Part shown: positions 1 to 12,620 of the stretch, piece after piece
Layout: each line of letters begins with the position of its first letter
Numbering within the stretch: the first letter of the stretch is position 1
Assembly (NCBI RefSeq): GCF_030052815.1
Contig: NC_079505.1
Coordinates: 65,191,899-65,255,898 of the forward strand
DNA length: 64,000 nucleotides
Reading direction: 5' to 3'
Origin: Hevea brasiliensis
Taxonomy: Eukaryota; Streptophyta; Magnoliopsida; Malpighiales; Euphorbiaceae
The notes under the pieces: model-generated
Databases searched by the model: none
What the model was told of the DNA's origin: nothing
The model's input: the letters and a program-made list of their open reading frames with translations, nothing else
Translations under genes and position numbers: made by a program

Positions 1-2818
1 TTTGTTTTATTGGGTATAAGACGAAATTATCATTACATCCAACAAACCATTAATTATTATTTCTTTAGGTTCGAGATGCAATTATCATCAAACCCATGAT
101 CTTTATTTTATTTTATTTTGCGAGATTTAAGATGAAGTTATCATTAAATTTCCCAAAGATTTTATTATTTTATTTGATTTATAGAGCTTAAGATGGAATT
201 ATCATTAAACTAAAAAATAATATTAATTTTAGTTTATAGGATTTAAGATAAAATTATCATTAAATCTCAAAAGAACTTTTAATTTGTAGGGCTTAAGATT
301 AAATTATCATTAAAGCCAAAAAAACTTAATTATTTTAATTATACTCAATTATAGAGTTTAAGATTGAATCATCATTAAACTCCAAGGATTTTATTATTTT
401 TTAATTTAAGGATTTAAGATGAAATTATTATTAAGCCTTCAATTATTTTAGTTTTATTTGATTTATAGAGCTTAAGATGGAATTATCATTAAACTCCAAA
501 ATTTGGATTATTATCTGATTTATAAGATTTAATTATCATTAAACCTTGAAAGATTTTATATGCTTTATTTCAAGTTTGTAGGATATAAGATGAAATTATC
601 ATTAAATCCTAACAAAACTTTAAATTTTAAAGCCTAAGGTCTAAGATGCAATTATCATTAGTCCTGGAACAATTTTAATTAATTATCTAATTGCCTTTCC
701 TTATGAGGTATAAAATGGAATTATCATTAGACCTCAAGATTATTATATATTTTAATTAATAGAGGTTGTGATGAGATTATCATCAAATCCTAAATATTTT
801 AATTAATTCCTTTATTTAAAATATTTTATTTATTTTACAATCAAAATGATTTGGGCATTCCAATAAATTTTAATATCTACTCGTCTATTCAAACACCCAT
901 CATCAAAACACGTAGCACCATTATATAAAAAGGGCTTAGGAATTAAAATTTATATTATAAGCTTTATTTACTAATACCAAAATATTAATAGGGTGCATGA
1001 ACTTAGGTTTTATCACTAAGATCTCACTTGTGATGAGCCAAATGCTAATAACGCTCAATGAACTTTGGCCGCAATTATGTAGGATCATGCCGCTAATTCA
1101 ATTAGCAAGAATTCCAACTCACAATCTTAGACTTTTCAATAGTAAATAGGACACTTATTACATGAGGAAAACCATACTTAAGAAATTATTCCCAAACACC
1201 CAAGAATGCATTTAGAATGCCCACACTGATGTTGATAATTCTACTATATATAAATTTTATTCTCATAATTTTCTGGCTATAAATCACCACCCTATCATAA
1301 GTAGGATCTAAGACAACACCATTTACGGAAAATTAGCATAAAATAAAAGTTTCAACCGAGCATCCCCGAAAACAAGAACCATTATTACTTTAGTAACATA
1401 AGTGGGAAGCTTCAAAACATAATATGTGGGTTTTAACATCAACAAATATTGACCACACTAAAACCAAAAAAATAAAGCAAATCCTTGTCATGTAGCTAAC
1501 AGCTATATCTATTTATTTTCAAAACCCCATCCATCAAGAATTAATAATCAAACCATATAATCCAATTCTAAAAATTCAAATTCAGCAAACAACCCAACCC
1601 TTGTTTCAATTCATTCTAAACCTTCCTTCATTATCATTCAGTATATACATAAAACAACAAAACTAAGCAATCATAAATAGCCACATAGTATCAATCATCC
1701 CTACCCATTACCAAAATGCTTGATCAATAATCAATGATTGTTATAAAAAACATAAATGAATCCATAGTCATCAATTAACAAATCGCAAAAAGAATGTACC
1801 AGAGAAATAACAGATGCAATGGCACCGAAAAAAAATAGTGAATCCACTTATGAAGCCAACAATCGAATCTAGCAAGTATCTCCTTAATGAAGAACTATAG
1901 ATCTGCTGTGGTTGAGGCAGAAATGAATAGAATGGGTGGATTTTTTAAGGCACTGATCTAGAGCAAAATTGACACTGATATTGGTGAAGAAGAACAGGTG
2001 AGCTATTGGTTTCAACCTGAAGCAGAAATGGGTCTGAAACTAAAATAGGGAGTGTTTTTTTGTGAGAACAAGTGCTAATTTTTCCTCCAGAGAGCAGATA
2101 GCGCAAGTTTTACATGGAGAGCAAGTGTGTCCAAAGAGGATCATTTTTTCTTCTTAAATAGAAGTTTGGGTTTTTGAGAGAGTCAGTCAAAGGGAGAGGA
2201 GGAGTTTTCTCTACATAGACCTAGGTAGCTTAGGAAATTAACAAAATTAATTGATCATTAATTAATTCCTATCCTTTTCTACTTCTCCCTAAAAAATTAA
2301 AATGGGAGGATATCCCAAACTTAAAGGCTAAAATTAAGACCCAATAGAGTATTTTTCTCTTTCTATAAAATAATAAAGAAAATGAAATTTAGAATAAATT
2401 CAAAATGTAAGATAAAAAATCAGAATGGAATCTAAACAATTCATTTTGTTTTCTTTTAAATTTCTTTCTTTAATTAAATGACACAAATAAAACTACAGTA
2501 ATTTTTTTCAAATAAAGATAAAAGATTGAAATCAAAATGCCAACCAAAATTGAAACCAAAATTCAAAATAAATTGATTTTCTTTTTGTTTGCTATTTTAC
2601 TTTTATTTTATTTCATTTTTTTTAAATTTAATAAAAATAAAATTACTGTCTGAGAACTAAAATTAAAAAGGAGAATAAAAAAAGCAAATATTGAAATTGA
2701 AAATGCCAATTAAAATTGAAACTGAAAATTCGAAATAGACTGATTATTTTTCACTTTCTTATTTTTATTTTATTTTAAAAAAAATTATTTTAGATCCGGA
2801 CAAATTATAGTATTTAGA
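1..2818 (-). repeat. E 3' LTR (partial; its U5 end lies before the window)
   Basis: Matches 45784-48660 almost base for base, with scattered substitutions and small indels. In element orientation the LTR starts at 2818. The matching base in the other copy begins TG, but here the dinucleotide has mutated to TC. About 1.2 kb of the full LTR (near 4.0 kb in the right copy) lies outside the window. It holds a hairpin array at its left (10-790) and AT-rich sequence at 2350-2800. No open frame of note is present. Confidence 0.88.
10..790. repeat. Array of about 14 hairpin units in the E LTR (copy 1)
   Basis: Units of roughly 45-70 bp share a core close to GATGAAATTATCA, flanked by arms that are inverted repeats of each other. 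A perfect example has arm GAGTTTAA at 354-361 and TTAAACTC at 375-382 around a 13-nt core. Other units have different arms that still pair. Within the core, GAT and ATC can extend the stem with one unpaired A. A matching array lies at 45789-46577. Confidence 0.85.
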
Positions 2819-2831
2819 GTTGCCCCTCTTT
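2819..2831 (-). other. E polypurine tract
   Basis: On the minus strand the 13 bases just before the 3' LTR read AAAGAGGGGCAAC, a purine-rich tract in the expected place for priming plus-strand DNA synthesis. Its position agrees with the LTR boundary deduced from comparing the two LTR copies. Confidence 0.65.
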
Positions 2832-3095
2832 ACATGTTTTCTATTAGAGGAAAGAAGAAAAGTAATTTCTACTTTCCTTAAGACAGGAAACATGTAAAGA
2901 CAAAAAGACGTATATTTTGGATGGGCGAAATCAAAAGGCAAAATAAGCAAATTAAAAGACAAAGAAAAAAAAATATAGAATTTAAAATGGAGAAGAAACA
3001 AGCTAGGTAAGAGAAATTTAAAGTACAATGCAAAGTTATGGACACTAAAGTCCAAAAAGTAAAAGAATTTTCTAATTTTCTCAGAGCAGAAGACA
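2832..3095 (-). other. E 3' non-coding region next to the 3' LTR
   Basis: AT-rich DNA between E's polypurine tract and the solo LTR G, continuing at 5457. A short imperfect inverted repeat (acatg-type arms near 2834 and 2890) is present. Open frames of about 110 codons here are T-rich noise without recognisable domains. The last five bases (agaca, 3091-3095) form the target duplication of G. Confidence 0.6.
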
Positions 3096-5451
3096 TGTAA
3101 CAACCTAACAAAAAAAAAAAAAATTCAGAAACTTAAAATGCAGCAGCCCCCCCCCCCATTTCTCTCTCCTCGACTCCACTCTCCCCCCTCACTTTCTCCC
3201 TCCTATTTTCGTCCGACCGCCTAGCATCAGTGCCGGTGAGGTACCGCAGGCCTTCCCCTGTGTTAGAACAACCACCAGGCAGCGGTAGCAGCGAGCAGAA
3301 GACAACAGAAAGAGAGAGAAGGAGAGAGGAAAGAGAGGAGAGAGGACAATACACAGGATCGAAGCCCAACTTTGCAGCGTTCCTACCGACTCGCGCCATT
3401 CGGTGATTTCAAGTGCCACGGACTCCCAAGATGATGAACTTTCAGATGAGACCAGTGGCACCCCGTTTGGTGGCCGGGGGAAGGAGAACTAGCAAGGGAA
3501 AGTTGGAAGAAAATCATATAGGTTTCTCGGTTCCGATCACTTTTCTAGCGATCGGACCGTCGGATCAAAAATCCGAGGCCACCGATGGACTCAAGACAAT
3601 GAGATCTTCGAGATAGGACTGGTCCCGCTCCGATCAGGCACCGTTTGAAAAAGGCGATAATCGGACGATCCAGATCGCTTGGTGAGATTTTCGAACTTTT
3701 TTGATTCCCAAAATTTAAAAATAATTTTAGGATAATTATTAACAAAATTTGGACTTTATTTAGGTGCGATCGGATCGAGGATGGCTCACCGGCGCCGGGA
3801 CCGCATTTTCAGCCAGATCTGGTTGCCCGATAACCCGTCTCAGAACGTGGTCGATATTACAATCAATCCTAGCATTTTCAAAAGTTCTGGACGCGTTCCA
3901 GGTGTTAGAATTGGCATAGGTAAAGCCGAACTCCAAGTTGCTCATTTTCGGCTAATATCAATTTAGAATAAAATTAATAAAATATTCGTGGATGATCGAA
4001 AAATTATAATTCCTTTTGCAATAGTCTTATAATATTATTAAGGACCACGGGGCAAAATTTTAGAATTTTTAGAGCTCGTTTGGATAGTTTTTGCAAAAGG
4101 GCTAGTTATAGGGGCTAAATTTTAATTTTTTTAAATTGTGGTTGTTGACTGTTTGGATGGGCCCAGAAGGGGCCTTGTGATGTGATTGTGTGATTGGCGG
4201 ATGTAGAAGTGTATTTTGAAGCCTTTTGCAGGTTGGGTAGGTCCCAGGTATAGAGAAAACTCTATTGGATTTCTGGCATGAATTAGGCTGTCTATTGCCT
4301 CTTTAGAGCTTTATTTTGACTTAGTACTAATAAATTTATAATTTAGTTATTAGGTGATCGAGATCAGCTATTTTTCTGCATCCAGCAGCCACAATAGTCA
4401 TCAGTGTACTGTGAATAAAATATTAATTTTAATTGTAATTTTAATATTATTATATGTTTAAGCATGCCCATGCATCACTTATAAATATGTATCTATGTAG
4501 TTAAACACTAGGCACGTTTTATGTTGCTTTCATAATTGTTAAAGTGTCATGGATGTTGTTGTGGTAATTTGGAGCAGTGTGCGTGAGTTAGCGTGCGTGT
4601 GGTGTGGTGTTGACTATGGATAGGACGGGTAGACACGGCTTGAGATCTTCGCTGGGACCCAGTCCTTCGGGGTAGACACGGCTTGAGTTCTTCGCTGAGA
4701 CCTCGATTTGGTTATTTAAGTGGAAGTCCGAGCTGAGTTCTTCGCTGGCACAGGTTGGATTAAGAGAGCTGTATAGGGGATCAGCTTCCATATATGTATT
4801 GTTTGACATTATCGGGTGTGTGAGTGCTCCAAATTACCTTTTTGCTGTTATAATGTGAAAATATTGCTGATGTTGCATTTCACTCTACAGGGTGCATTAG
4901 CTTTAGATAGTTATAGAGATTATAGTTAAAATTGATATTTTACTCTCTGAGTCGAATGCTCACTCCTGTTCATTATTTTTCAGGCTACAGGAGGATTTTT
5001 ATTGTGGTTAACTTGCTTTTCTCCTTCGGTTGTTTATAAATGTTTGTGTAATTTTATTAACTCCTAGAATTTCTGCACGTGTTAGAAATATTTATTTGAT
5101 TTGGGTCTGTAATATAATTATCATGTTGGACTTGTAAATGTATTATTATATGCATGTTTGATGGACTGGATGAGGGAGCTGAGCTCCCATTTATTTTTAT
5201 GACATTGAGTATGTAGAGGGTGAGCTGAGCTCCCCAATTGATTATATATTGTGTTTACAGGTCGGGTGAGTCAAAAACTCCTCGTTGAAAGATCCACTTT
5301 ATGGCCGGACTCTGTCTGGTTGAATTCTTGAAATTGGGCCCAATGGGCCTTAGAGTTGGGTTGAGGAATAGTTAGGCTTACTACGGGCCTCGGGGGCTTT
5401 AGGCTGGCCCAGGTCCTAGTGCCAGTCCGGCCCATAGATTGGGTCATGACA
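3096..5451 (+). mobile_element. Element G: solo LTR inserted in E
   Basis: The sequence starts TGTAACAACC, ends GGTCATGACA and is flanked on both sides by the 5-bp duplication agaca (3091-3095 and 5452-5456). No second LTR, primer site or coding region is present, so it is a solo LTR left by LTR-LTR recombination. It is far more GC-rich than E around it, especially 3130-3960, and starts with a C run near 3150. Two to three copies of a roughly 60-bp repeat containing 'cttgag.tcttcgctg' lie at 4620-4760. The TGTAAC start resembles the chromovirus LTRs of A, B and F, but orientation is not certain because TG..CA ends read alike on both strands. Confidence 0.8.
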
Positions 5452-5456
5452 AGACA

Positions 5457-5690
5457 TGAGAAGGTATAGCCTCATATTTTGGACGAAAGGGAAGAAATAA
5501 ATGAACAACTTGAGCTCAACAAAAAATTAAATGTAGGAAATTTAAAGAGCAACATAGCTCAGCATAAATTTAAAAGTGAAAATTTCAGTAGCGACATAGC
5601 TCAGCAAAATTTGAAAATAGAAAATTTAAAGAGTGACACAGCTTATCAGAAATTTAAAAAAAAACAAGAATTGGAAGAGCAACATAGCTC
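5457..5690. repeat. E 3' region tandem array, left part (cut from the rest by B)
   Basis: Degenerate copies of the repeat seen at 20476-21432, with motifs such as GAGCaacataGCTC, where capitals pair. B inserted in the middle of this array with duplication aatag (5691-5695 and 20471-20475), so the two parts were once continuous. A plus-strand frame of 79 codons at 5479-5718 is just the repeat read as protein and runs into B's LTR. Confidence 0.8.
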
Positions 5691-5695
5691 AATAG

Positions 5696-8600
5696 TGTCA
5701 CACCTTACTCCTCTGTAAGGCATAACATGATCCCGTATACCTAATGAACTACCGAACTTCACCTACCAATAACTCATTAAGTACCCTACAAGGGATTTTA
5801 AAACAATTTTCTTACTTTTGATAAGTGGTGAGAATTTTCTAATAAGTACTTAAAACATTTAGTTAAAATTAAAACTAGTTAATATTTTTGGCCCATTTTA
5901 TTTTTACGCAAATTTTATAAAAATTTTGACAGAGTTCCCTCTGTATTTTGAGAAAACAGTTCTTCAAATACCTGTAAAAAGCACTTCTAAAAATGTTTTC
6001 TCAACAACTACTTCAATTTCTCAATCATTCAATCAATTTCTCAAGTTCAAAATTCAATAATCCTCAAAATACTAGCAATACATTTCATTCAAATTAAATA
6101 AAATAGTTCCACTCATATTTCATTAAAGACAAAACAATTTATATACATCCTTACAAATTTACATCAAAAGAAACACAAACTAAACTTTATTACAAACTTC
6201 ATACAAATTTTGTACAAGCTGCTTAAGACCCATTTACATGTCCATACATTTATATGCAATACATACATCAAAAGAAATATTTACAATTAGGGTATAAATT
6301 ATACCTGATGACTTCAAGCTGATAGCTCCTCACACCTCAGCAGCTCAGTCTGCTGCTCCTCTAGTCTCTATATCTACGACAGCAATAAAAGCCATCGTTG
6401 AGTACTAGGACTCAGTGGTGCACAACATACTAAAATAATCTTTATGCAGAACTTAAAATCACATTTATTCAAAAATTTGACTAAACATGAGAATTAAACA
6501 CAAAACATGGTTTATGAGATTTTAATGCAAACCAAGTTCATTTCGAAGTATCAAAACAAATTTCATAAAACCCACAGTTAGATCATGCCATTCGAAACAA
6601 ATAGAATCTCAATAGCCAGAGGCTAAAGAGAAATCACATCACAAGGCTAGCTAGCTCAAATATATGGATATCCATTCACATCCTCTTCTACTAGCACACC
6701 TCAATACTTCTCCAGAGAAGGATTCAAAATTTAAAACTAATTACCCCCACTAGTCGTGCTAGTGAGGTGTTCAAATATATGGTCATGACACTGTGGTTTC
6801 AAAACTTATCTTGACAATTTGCTAAACATTGTCATTTCAAATATACACAGTAACTTTCACAATTTAAATCAAATATCATAAGAATGCCATAATCCAATAT
6901 TTCACATTATTCAAAACAGTGTGCAAAAGATGATTATAAAAAGTATACGTTGTGTACAAACCTCAAGCTTAGCCTCTTGGCCTTGACTCTGCCTCCTGGG
7001 TTCTTTCGGTATTTTTTCAACTGGAACACACAATTTCACAGTGTTTCAGTACCATAACTTGGCATAAATCCAAAAATAAATTTAACTTCACTTTTACCTA
7101 GCTCTAACATGCTAAATTCGATGTTCTTGAAATTTTATGTTTCGGGTTACTATTCACTGCACTATTCAAGTCAAATTATTGACTTTCTAAGCCTTAATAG
7201 GTATGGGAATTCCAACTTTACCCACATACCACATTTTGGCCACCAAACTTGTTGGTTTTGGTCATTTTCTCAAAACTTAGGTCTTTTAGGCAAAATTGCC
7301 AAATTTTCAGTTTTGGTGTCCCTAATTGTACTGTTTCATTGGTTAGTTTACTGTTAAAATTTGGCAAAACTTTCTTCATAGAAAATGTTCCCTATTGTCT
7401 TAAGTTTATTCTCCTTTTTGAATCACCCCAATTGGAGTCTTGTAGCTCAAGTTATAAGCAAATTATGTTTACTGTTCATGCTGCAGAATTTTGGTTCTGC
7501 AGATTTGTTGATCTAACTTCGTTCAGCAATTTGATCAAGTTAAGTCCATAATTTGGTCTAATTTTCTTCATATGAAATGTTCTACTATGCCTTAGGTTTC
7601 CATCGGTTCAAGAATTGCCTAAATCAGAGTTTTCTAGAGAGAGTTATAGCCATTGAAACATTACTGTTCAAATGGCAAATCTGCAATCTGCAGATTCAGT
7701 GACCCAACTTGGCTCAGTAATTTGATTAGGTTAATGGCATAATTTGGGTTGGTGTTCTTCATGAAAGGTTTAGATCTATATCTCATCTAACCACTGGTAA
7801 AATTTCAGATCATGTTGACCTGCCTAGCTCGAGTTATGACCAAATGAACAAACACTGTTCATTTGGTCAGGTTGTGCAGGGCAGCCTACGATTTCTCAAC
7901 TTCGGTCACTTTGTTCACTAGGTTTTAGTCACTTTTTGGGCAGGCTTCCTAAATGAAAATTGTGTCATTTAGTGCATATTTTCATCCCCAATTGGTCCCA
8001 TATCCATTGGACTTGTAAAATTTCATTTTTAGTCCCTCAAAGGAAATTTTGGTCATGCTGCCAGCACATGACCTTATCCAATCTGAATTGGCTTTTAATT
8101 CCAACACTTCTAACACACCTCATTTAGTCACAAATGACCATTTTTCACTTCACATTAGGTCAAATATATCATTTACCAATTTCTCACAATTTTGCCTCCC
8201 AAACCCTAGGTCCAAACCCTAACTTTCATATCTTACTCACTTATTGAATTCTAAATGCATTTTTAGTACTCATACCCTCACTTACACTTAACCATTTCAT
8301 TATTTGTATCAAAATTACCCATTTCAACATTAGTTTGCTGGTGGCCAAAATTCCTATGGTTCTAGATGGGCATGATTTTGCATGTTTTCATGTATTTCTA
8401 ACCACTTTCATCTTACTTCTATACTTATAATTCAATCAAAATTAAGGAAGAGAGCTTACCTCAAATGCAGCTTTCCAACTTCTTGATTCTTCAAGCTTCT
8501 TTCAAATTTTCTCTTTCCAATCTTCTTAACAAGACTCAACTACAAGTTTTAATTAAGAAATTTATAAATTTTATGGCTCAAATCTTGGGTTTAAGAAGCT

Positions 8601-9341
8601 TTTTAGTGAGCTTTAATGGAGGAGGTTAAGAAAATGAGAGAGATGAGAGTTGACGGAAATGAAAAAAAAAACCAATTTTTTTTTCTTTTTATTTTGTCTT
8701 TTAATTATTAAGATTTATCCCCAAATTTTCAATTATTTAAATATTAGATTTATTGCATCATGCATGATGTCATGCATGATGTAATAACCTTTTTCCAACC
8801 TTTATTTTATTTTATTTTTATTTTTTTTCCTATTAGTTCTTTAATTTAATTCCTGACTCTGAAATTTTCTTTTCTCCGATTTTATTTGATAGTTAGGTCA
8901 GGAGTCAGCTCTCAGGGTCAATTGACCAAATTGCCCCTCGTCGGTTCATCTCGGTTTGCAATTAATTCCATATTTCTTCCAGCTCCCTAACCTAATTATT
9001 TGACTTGCTTAACAGTTCTTTTTCGTGATTTTCTCTTTTCCACTGTGTTTATAAGGGTCCTAAGGACCGCAGTGTCACTTTTTACGGTTCAAAATTTGAG
9101 TTTAAAATGACTTCGCAGTCGTTCCTGAGAAGGTCACCCATCGCTGTGACTCTCGGCTCGTTTAACTTCTTATATTCTGTTTTTTTCTTGTTTATACTTA
9201 ACTAATTGGACATTACTAATTATTTGTGTTTATAGCTTCTCTAGTTGTCTTAAGTGTGGTTCTAATCCCCTTAATTGTCTGGACCGACACCAGTCACCGG
9301 AATAATGAAATCTACTAGGCTATGCAAACGGGGGTGTTACA
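5696..9341 (-). repeat. B 3' LTR
   Basis: A 3646-bp direct repeat of 10095-11234 plus 17948-20470. It begins TGTCACACC and ends GTGTTACA on the plus strand. On the minus strand a splice-donor-like GAG|GTAAGC sits at 8461-8455 (GT at 8459-8458), in the position where LTRs of A and F have AG|GTTAGT. Open frames near 7109-7551 are repeated in the other LTR (18229-18671) and are not genes. Confidence 0.92.
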
Positions 9342-9355
9342 ATTCTCCCCCCCTT
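9342..9355 (-). other. B polypurine tract
   Basis: On the minus strand a run of G residues with flanking A (AAGGGGGGGGAGAAT-like) lies directly before the LTR start TGTAAC. A and F have AGAGGGGAAGAxT at the same place. Confidence 0.75.
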
Positions 9356-10094
9356 AAATAAATTTCGTCTCGAAATTTTACCTGGTATCAATCTCTGAAC
9401 AACTGTGGGTGCTGTCTCCTCATGTCCTCCTCTCGTTCCCAAGTAGCCTCCTAGCCTGAATGATGGTTCCACAGCACTTTTACCAACGGTATCTACTTGT
9501 TCCGTAGCTGCTTCACTTCATAAGCCAGAATTTGTATGGGTTCTTCTTCATATGTGAGGTCTGGATTTACTTCAATTTCCTCTACTGGTAGTACATGAGA
9601 TGGGTTTGATCGCTACCTCCTCAACATAGACACATGGAAAACATTATGTATCTTTTCCAACTCTGGAGGTAGTGCCAACTGATATGCCAAAGGACCCACT
9701 CTTTCCAGAACCTCATATGGCCCAATGAAATGAGGACTCAGTTTCCCCTTTTTGCCGAATCTCATAATTCTCTTCCAAGGAGAAACTTTGAGGAAAACTT
9801 TCTCACCCACTGTATGCTCAATATCTCTTCTCTTCAGATCAATATAGGACTTCTGCCGGTCTGATGTAGTCTTAAGTAGATCTCGGATCACCCTGATTTT
9901 CTCCTCAGTTTGCTGAACAATTTGGGGTCCAATCATCTTTCTTTCACCTACGTCATCCTAACACAACGGGGTTCTACATTTTCTACCATACAAAGCTTCA
10001 TATGGAGGCATCCCAATACTTGATTGGTAGCTGTTATTGTAAGCAAACTCAATCAAAGGCAAGTGTGTATCCCAACTGCCCTCAAATTCAATAG
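9356..10094 (-). pseudogene. B pol remnant: integrase C-terminus with GPY/F module and chromodomain-like tail
   Basis: Minus-strand translation gives the part of a Ty3 integrase after the catalytic core: IEFEGSWD, FAYNNSYQSSIG and YEALYGRKCRTP, then FLKVSPWKRIMRFGKKGKL, FIGPYEVLERVGPLAYQLAL, KIHNVFHVSMLRR and a chromodomain-like tail ending near 9360. Homologous residues are seen at 41704-42465 in element A. Stops interrupt it after TPLC, after MLRR and twice in the tail; TAG predominates. The start is truncated, and the reading runs straight out of the right LTR at 10095. It cannot be functional. Confidence 0.88.
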
Positions 10095-11654
10095 TGTCAC
10101 ACCTTACCCCTCTGTAAGGCATAACATGATCCCGTAGAATACCTAATGAACTACCGAACTTCACCTACCGATAACTCATTAAGTACCCTACAAGAGATTT
10201 TAAAACAATTTTCTTACTTTTGATAAGTGGTGAGCATTTTCTAATAAGTACTTAAAACATTTAGTTAAAATTAAAACTAGTTAATATTTTTGGCCTATTT
10301 TATTTTTACGCAAATTTTATAAAAATTTTGACAGAGTTCCCTCTGTATTTTGAGAAAACAGTTCTTCAAATACCTGTAAAAAGCACTTCTAAAAATGTTT
10401 TCTCAACAACTACTTCAATTTCTCAATCATTCAATCAATTTCTCAAGTTCAAAATTCAATAATCCTCAAAATACTAGCAATACATTTCATTCAAATTAAA
10501 TAAAATAGTTCCACTCATATTTCATTAAAGAAAAAACAATTTATATACATCCTTACAAATTTACATCAAAAGAAACACAAACTAAACTTTATTACAAACT
10601 TCATACAAATTTTGTACAAGCTACTCAAGACCCATTTACATGTCCATACATTTATATGCAATACATACATCAAAAGAAATATTTACAATTAGGGTATAAA
10701 TTATACCTGATGACTTCAAGCTAATAGCTCCTCACACCTTAGCAGCTCAGTCTACTGCTCCTCTAGTCTCTATATCTACGATAGCAATAAAAGCCATCGC
10801 TGAGTACTAGGACTCAGTGGTGCACAACATACTAAAATAATCTTTATGCAGAACTTAAAATCACATTTATTCAAAAATTTGACTGAACATGAGAATTAAA
10901 CACAAAACATGGTTTATGAGATTTTAATGCAAACCAAGTTCGTTTCGAAGTATCAAAACACATTTCATAAATCCCACAGTTAGATCATGCCATTCGAAAC
11001 AAATAGAATCTCAATAGCCAGAGGCTAAAGAGAAATCACATCACAAGGCTAGCTAGCTCAAATATATGGATATCCATTCACATCCTTTTCTACTGGCACA
11101 CCTCAACACTTCTCCAGAGAAGGATTCAAAATTCGAAACTAATTACCCCCACTAGTCTTGCTAGTGGGGTGTTCAAATATATGGTCATGAAACTGTGGTT
11201 TTAAAACTTATCTTGACAATTTGCTAAACATTGTTGTCGCAAGGTGTTTTGCGGTCACCTGAACAAACCCTCACCGAAGTGGGAAAGAGTGAGGAGTCGC
11301 CACTTTAATTTTGAGGGAAATTAAAGAAAACCATTTGCGAAAATAAATTAAAACGAAACCACTTCAAAAACAGAGATTCTAGGTTCGGGGTCCGTAAACG
11401 GGTGGGGAAGGTGTTAGGCACCCCACTTCGTCCTTCAATTAGGGTAAGCAGATTTATCTTCAAGCTCTTTATAAACTAGAATTGATAGTTAGGAGGTTCG
11501 AACGGAGATGTTAATCCTCTTGGTAAAAAGGAATATTTGATTTTTCACCAATTCGGGTTGCCCAGATACATAAATAAATGAGTCGACCCTTAGTGAGTTA
11601 CTGTTGCATATTGGTTTTGTTTAAGGGGCCATTTTGTATATTTGTTAGAATTCA

Positions 11655-12620
11655 ATTTGAGAATCGGATAAGAACTCTTCTCCGATCTCTTTTAGATTAA
11701 AATTAGAATTTTGGATTGAGAATCGGATAAGAACTCTCCTTCGATCTCTTTTAAGTATTTATTAGATTTTTGGATTGAGAATCGGATAAGAACTCTCCTC
11801 CGATCTCTTTTTAAATATTTGTTAAAATTTTGGATTGAAAATCGGATAAGAACTCTTCTCCGATCTCTTTTAAATATTTGTTAAAATTTTTTAAGTGAGA
11901 ATCGGATAAGAACTCTCATCCGATCTCTTTTTAAATATTTGTTAAAATTTTTAAGTGAGAATCGGATAAGAACTCTCCTCCGATCTCTTTTAGACATTTG
12001 TTAAAACTTTTAAGTGAGAATCGGATAAGAACTCTCCTCCGATCTCCTTTGGACATTTGTTAAAATTTTTAAGTGAGAATTGGATAAGAACTCTCCTCCG
12101 ATCTCTTTTTAAATATTTGTTAAAATTTTGGATTGAGAATCGGATAAGAACTCTCCTCCGATCTCTTTTAAATATTTGTTAAAATTTTTAAGTGAGAATC
12201 AGATAAGAACTCTCATCCGATCTCTTTTTTAAATATTTGTTAAAATTTTGGATTGAGAATCGGATAAGAACTCTCCTCCGATCTCTTTTTAAATATTTGT
12301 TAAAATTTTTAATTGAGAATCGGATAAGAACTCTCCTCCGATCTCTTTTAAATATTTGTTAAAATTTTTAAGTGAGAATCGGATAAGAACTCTCATCCGA
12401 TCTCTTTTTTAAATATTTGTTAAAATTTTGGATTGAGAATCGGATAAGAACTCTCCTCCGATCTCTTTTTAAATATTTGTTAAAATTTTTAATTGAGAAT
12501 CGGATAAGAACTCTCCTCCGATCTCTTTTTTACATATTTATTGAAATTTTAGGCTTGAGGATTGGATAACTCTCCTTCGATCTCTTCTATTTTAATGGGA
12601 ATCGGATAAGGACTTTTCCG
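11655..12620. repeat. 60-bp minisatellite of about 15-17 hairpin units in C
   Basis: Period 59-61 bp. Each unit contains GAGAATCGGA, a 12-nt loop and TCCGATCTC, which pair as a 9-bp stem with one extra A on the left arm. Units are joined by T-rich and 'aaatatttgttaaaattt' spacer. The three-unit blocks at about 12181-12360 and 12361-12540 are nearly identical, a 180-bp higher-order repeat from a recent duplication. The last units near 12550-12620 are decayed. Confidence 0.88.

Noticed and set aside
10..790. CRISPR-like or satellite interpretation of the regularly spaced repeats
   Set aside because: Plant nuclear retrotransposon context; spacing and unit sequence vary, and the repeat is duplicated only because it is part of both LTRs.
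3133..3966. GC-rich region of G as a possible host gene 5' end
   Set aside because: It lies inside a TSD-flanked TG..CA unit, and the short frames overlap on both strands without domains.
5479..5718. 79-codon open frame with repeating NLKSDIAQ-like units
   Set aside because: It is the plus-strand reading of E's 3' tandem array, which is antisense to E, its period is not a multiple of three in the main array, and it ends inside B's LTR.
7109..7551. Open frames of 82 and 100 codons in B's LTR, repeated at 18229-18671
   Set aside because: They are duplicated only as LTR sequence, have no domain, and differ by stop-neutral and non-neutral changes alike.
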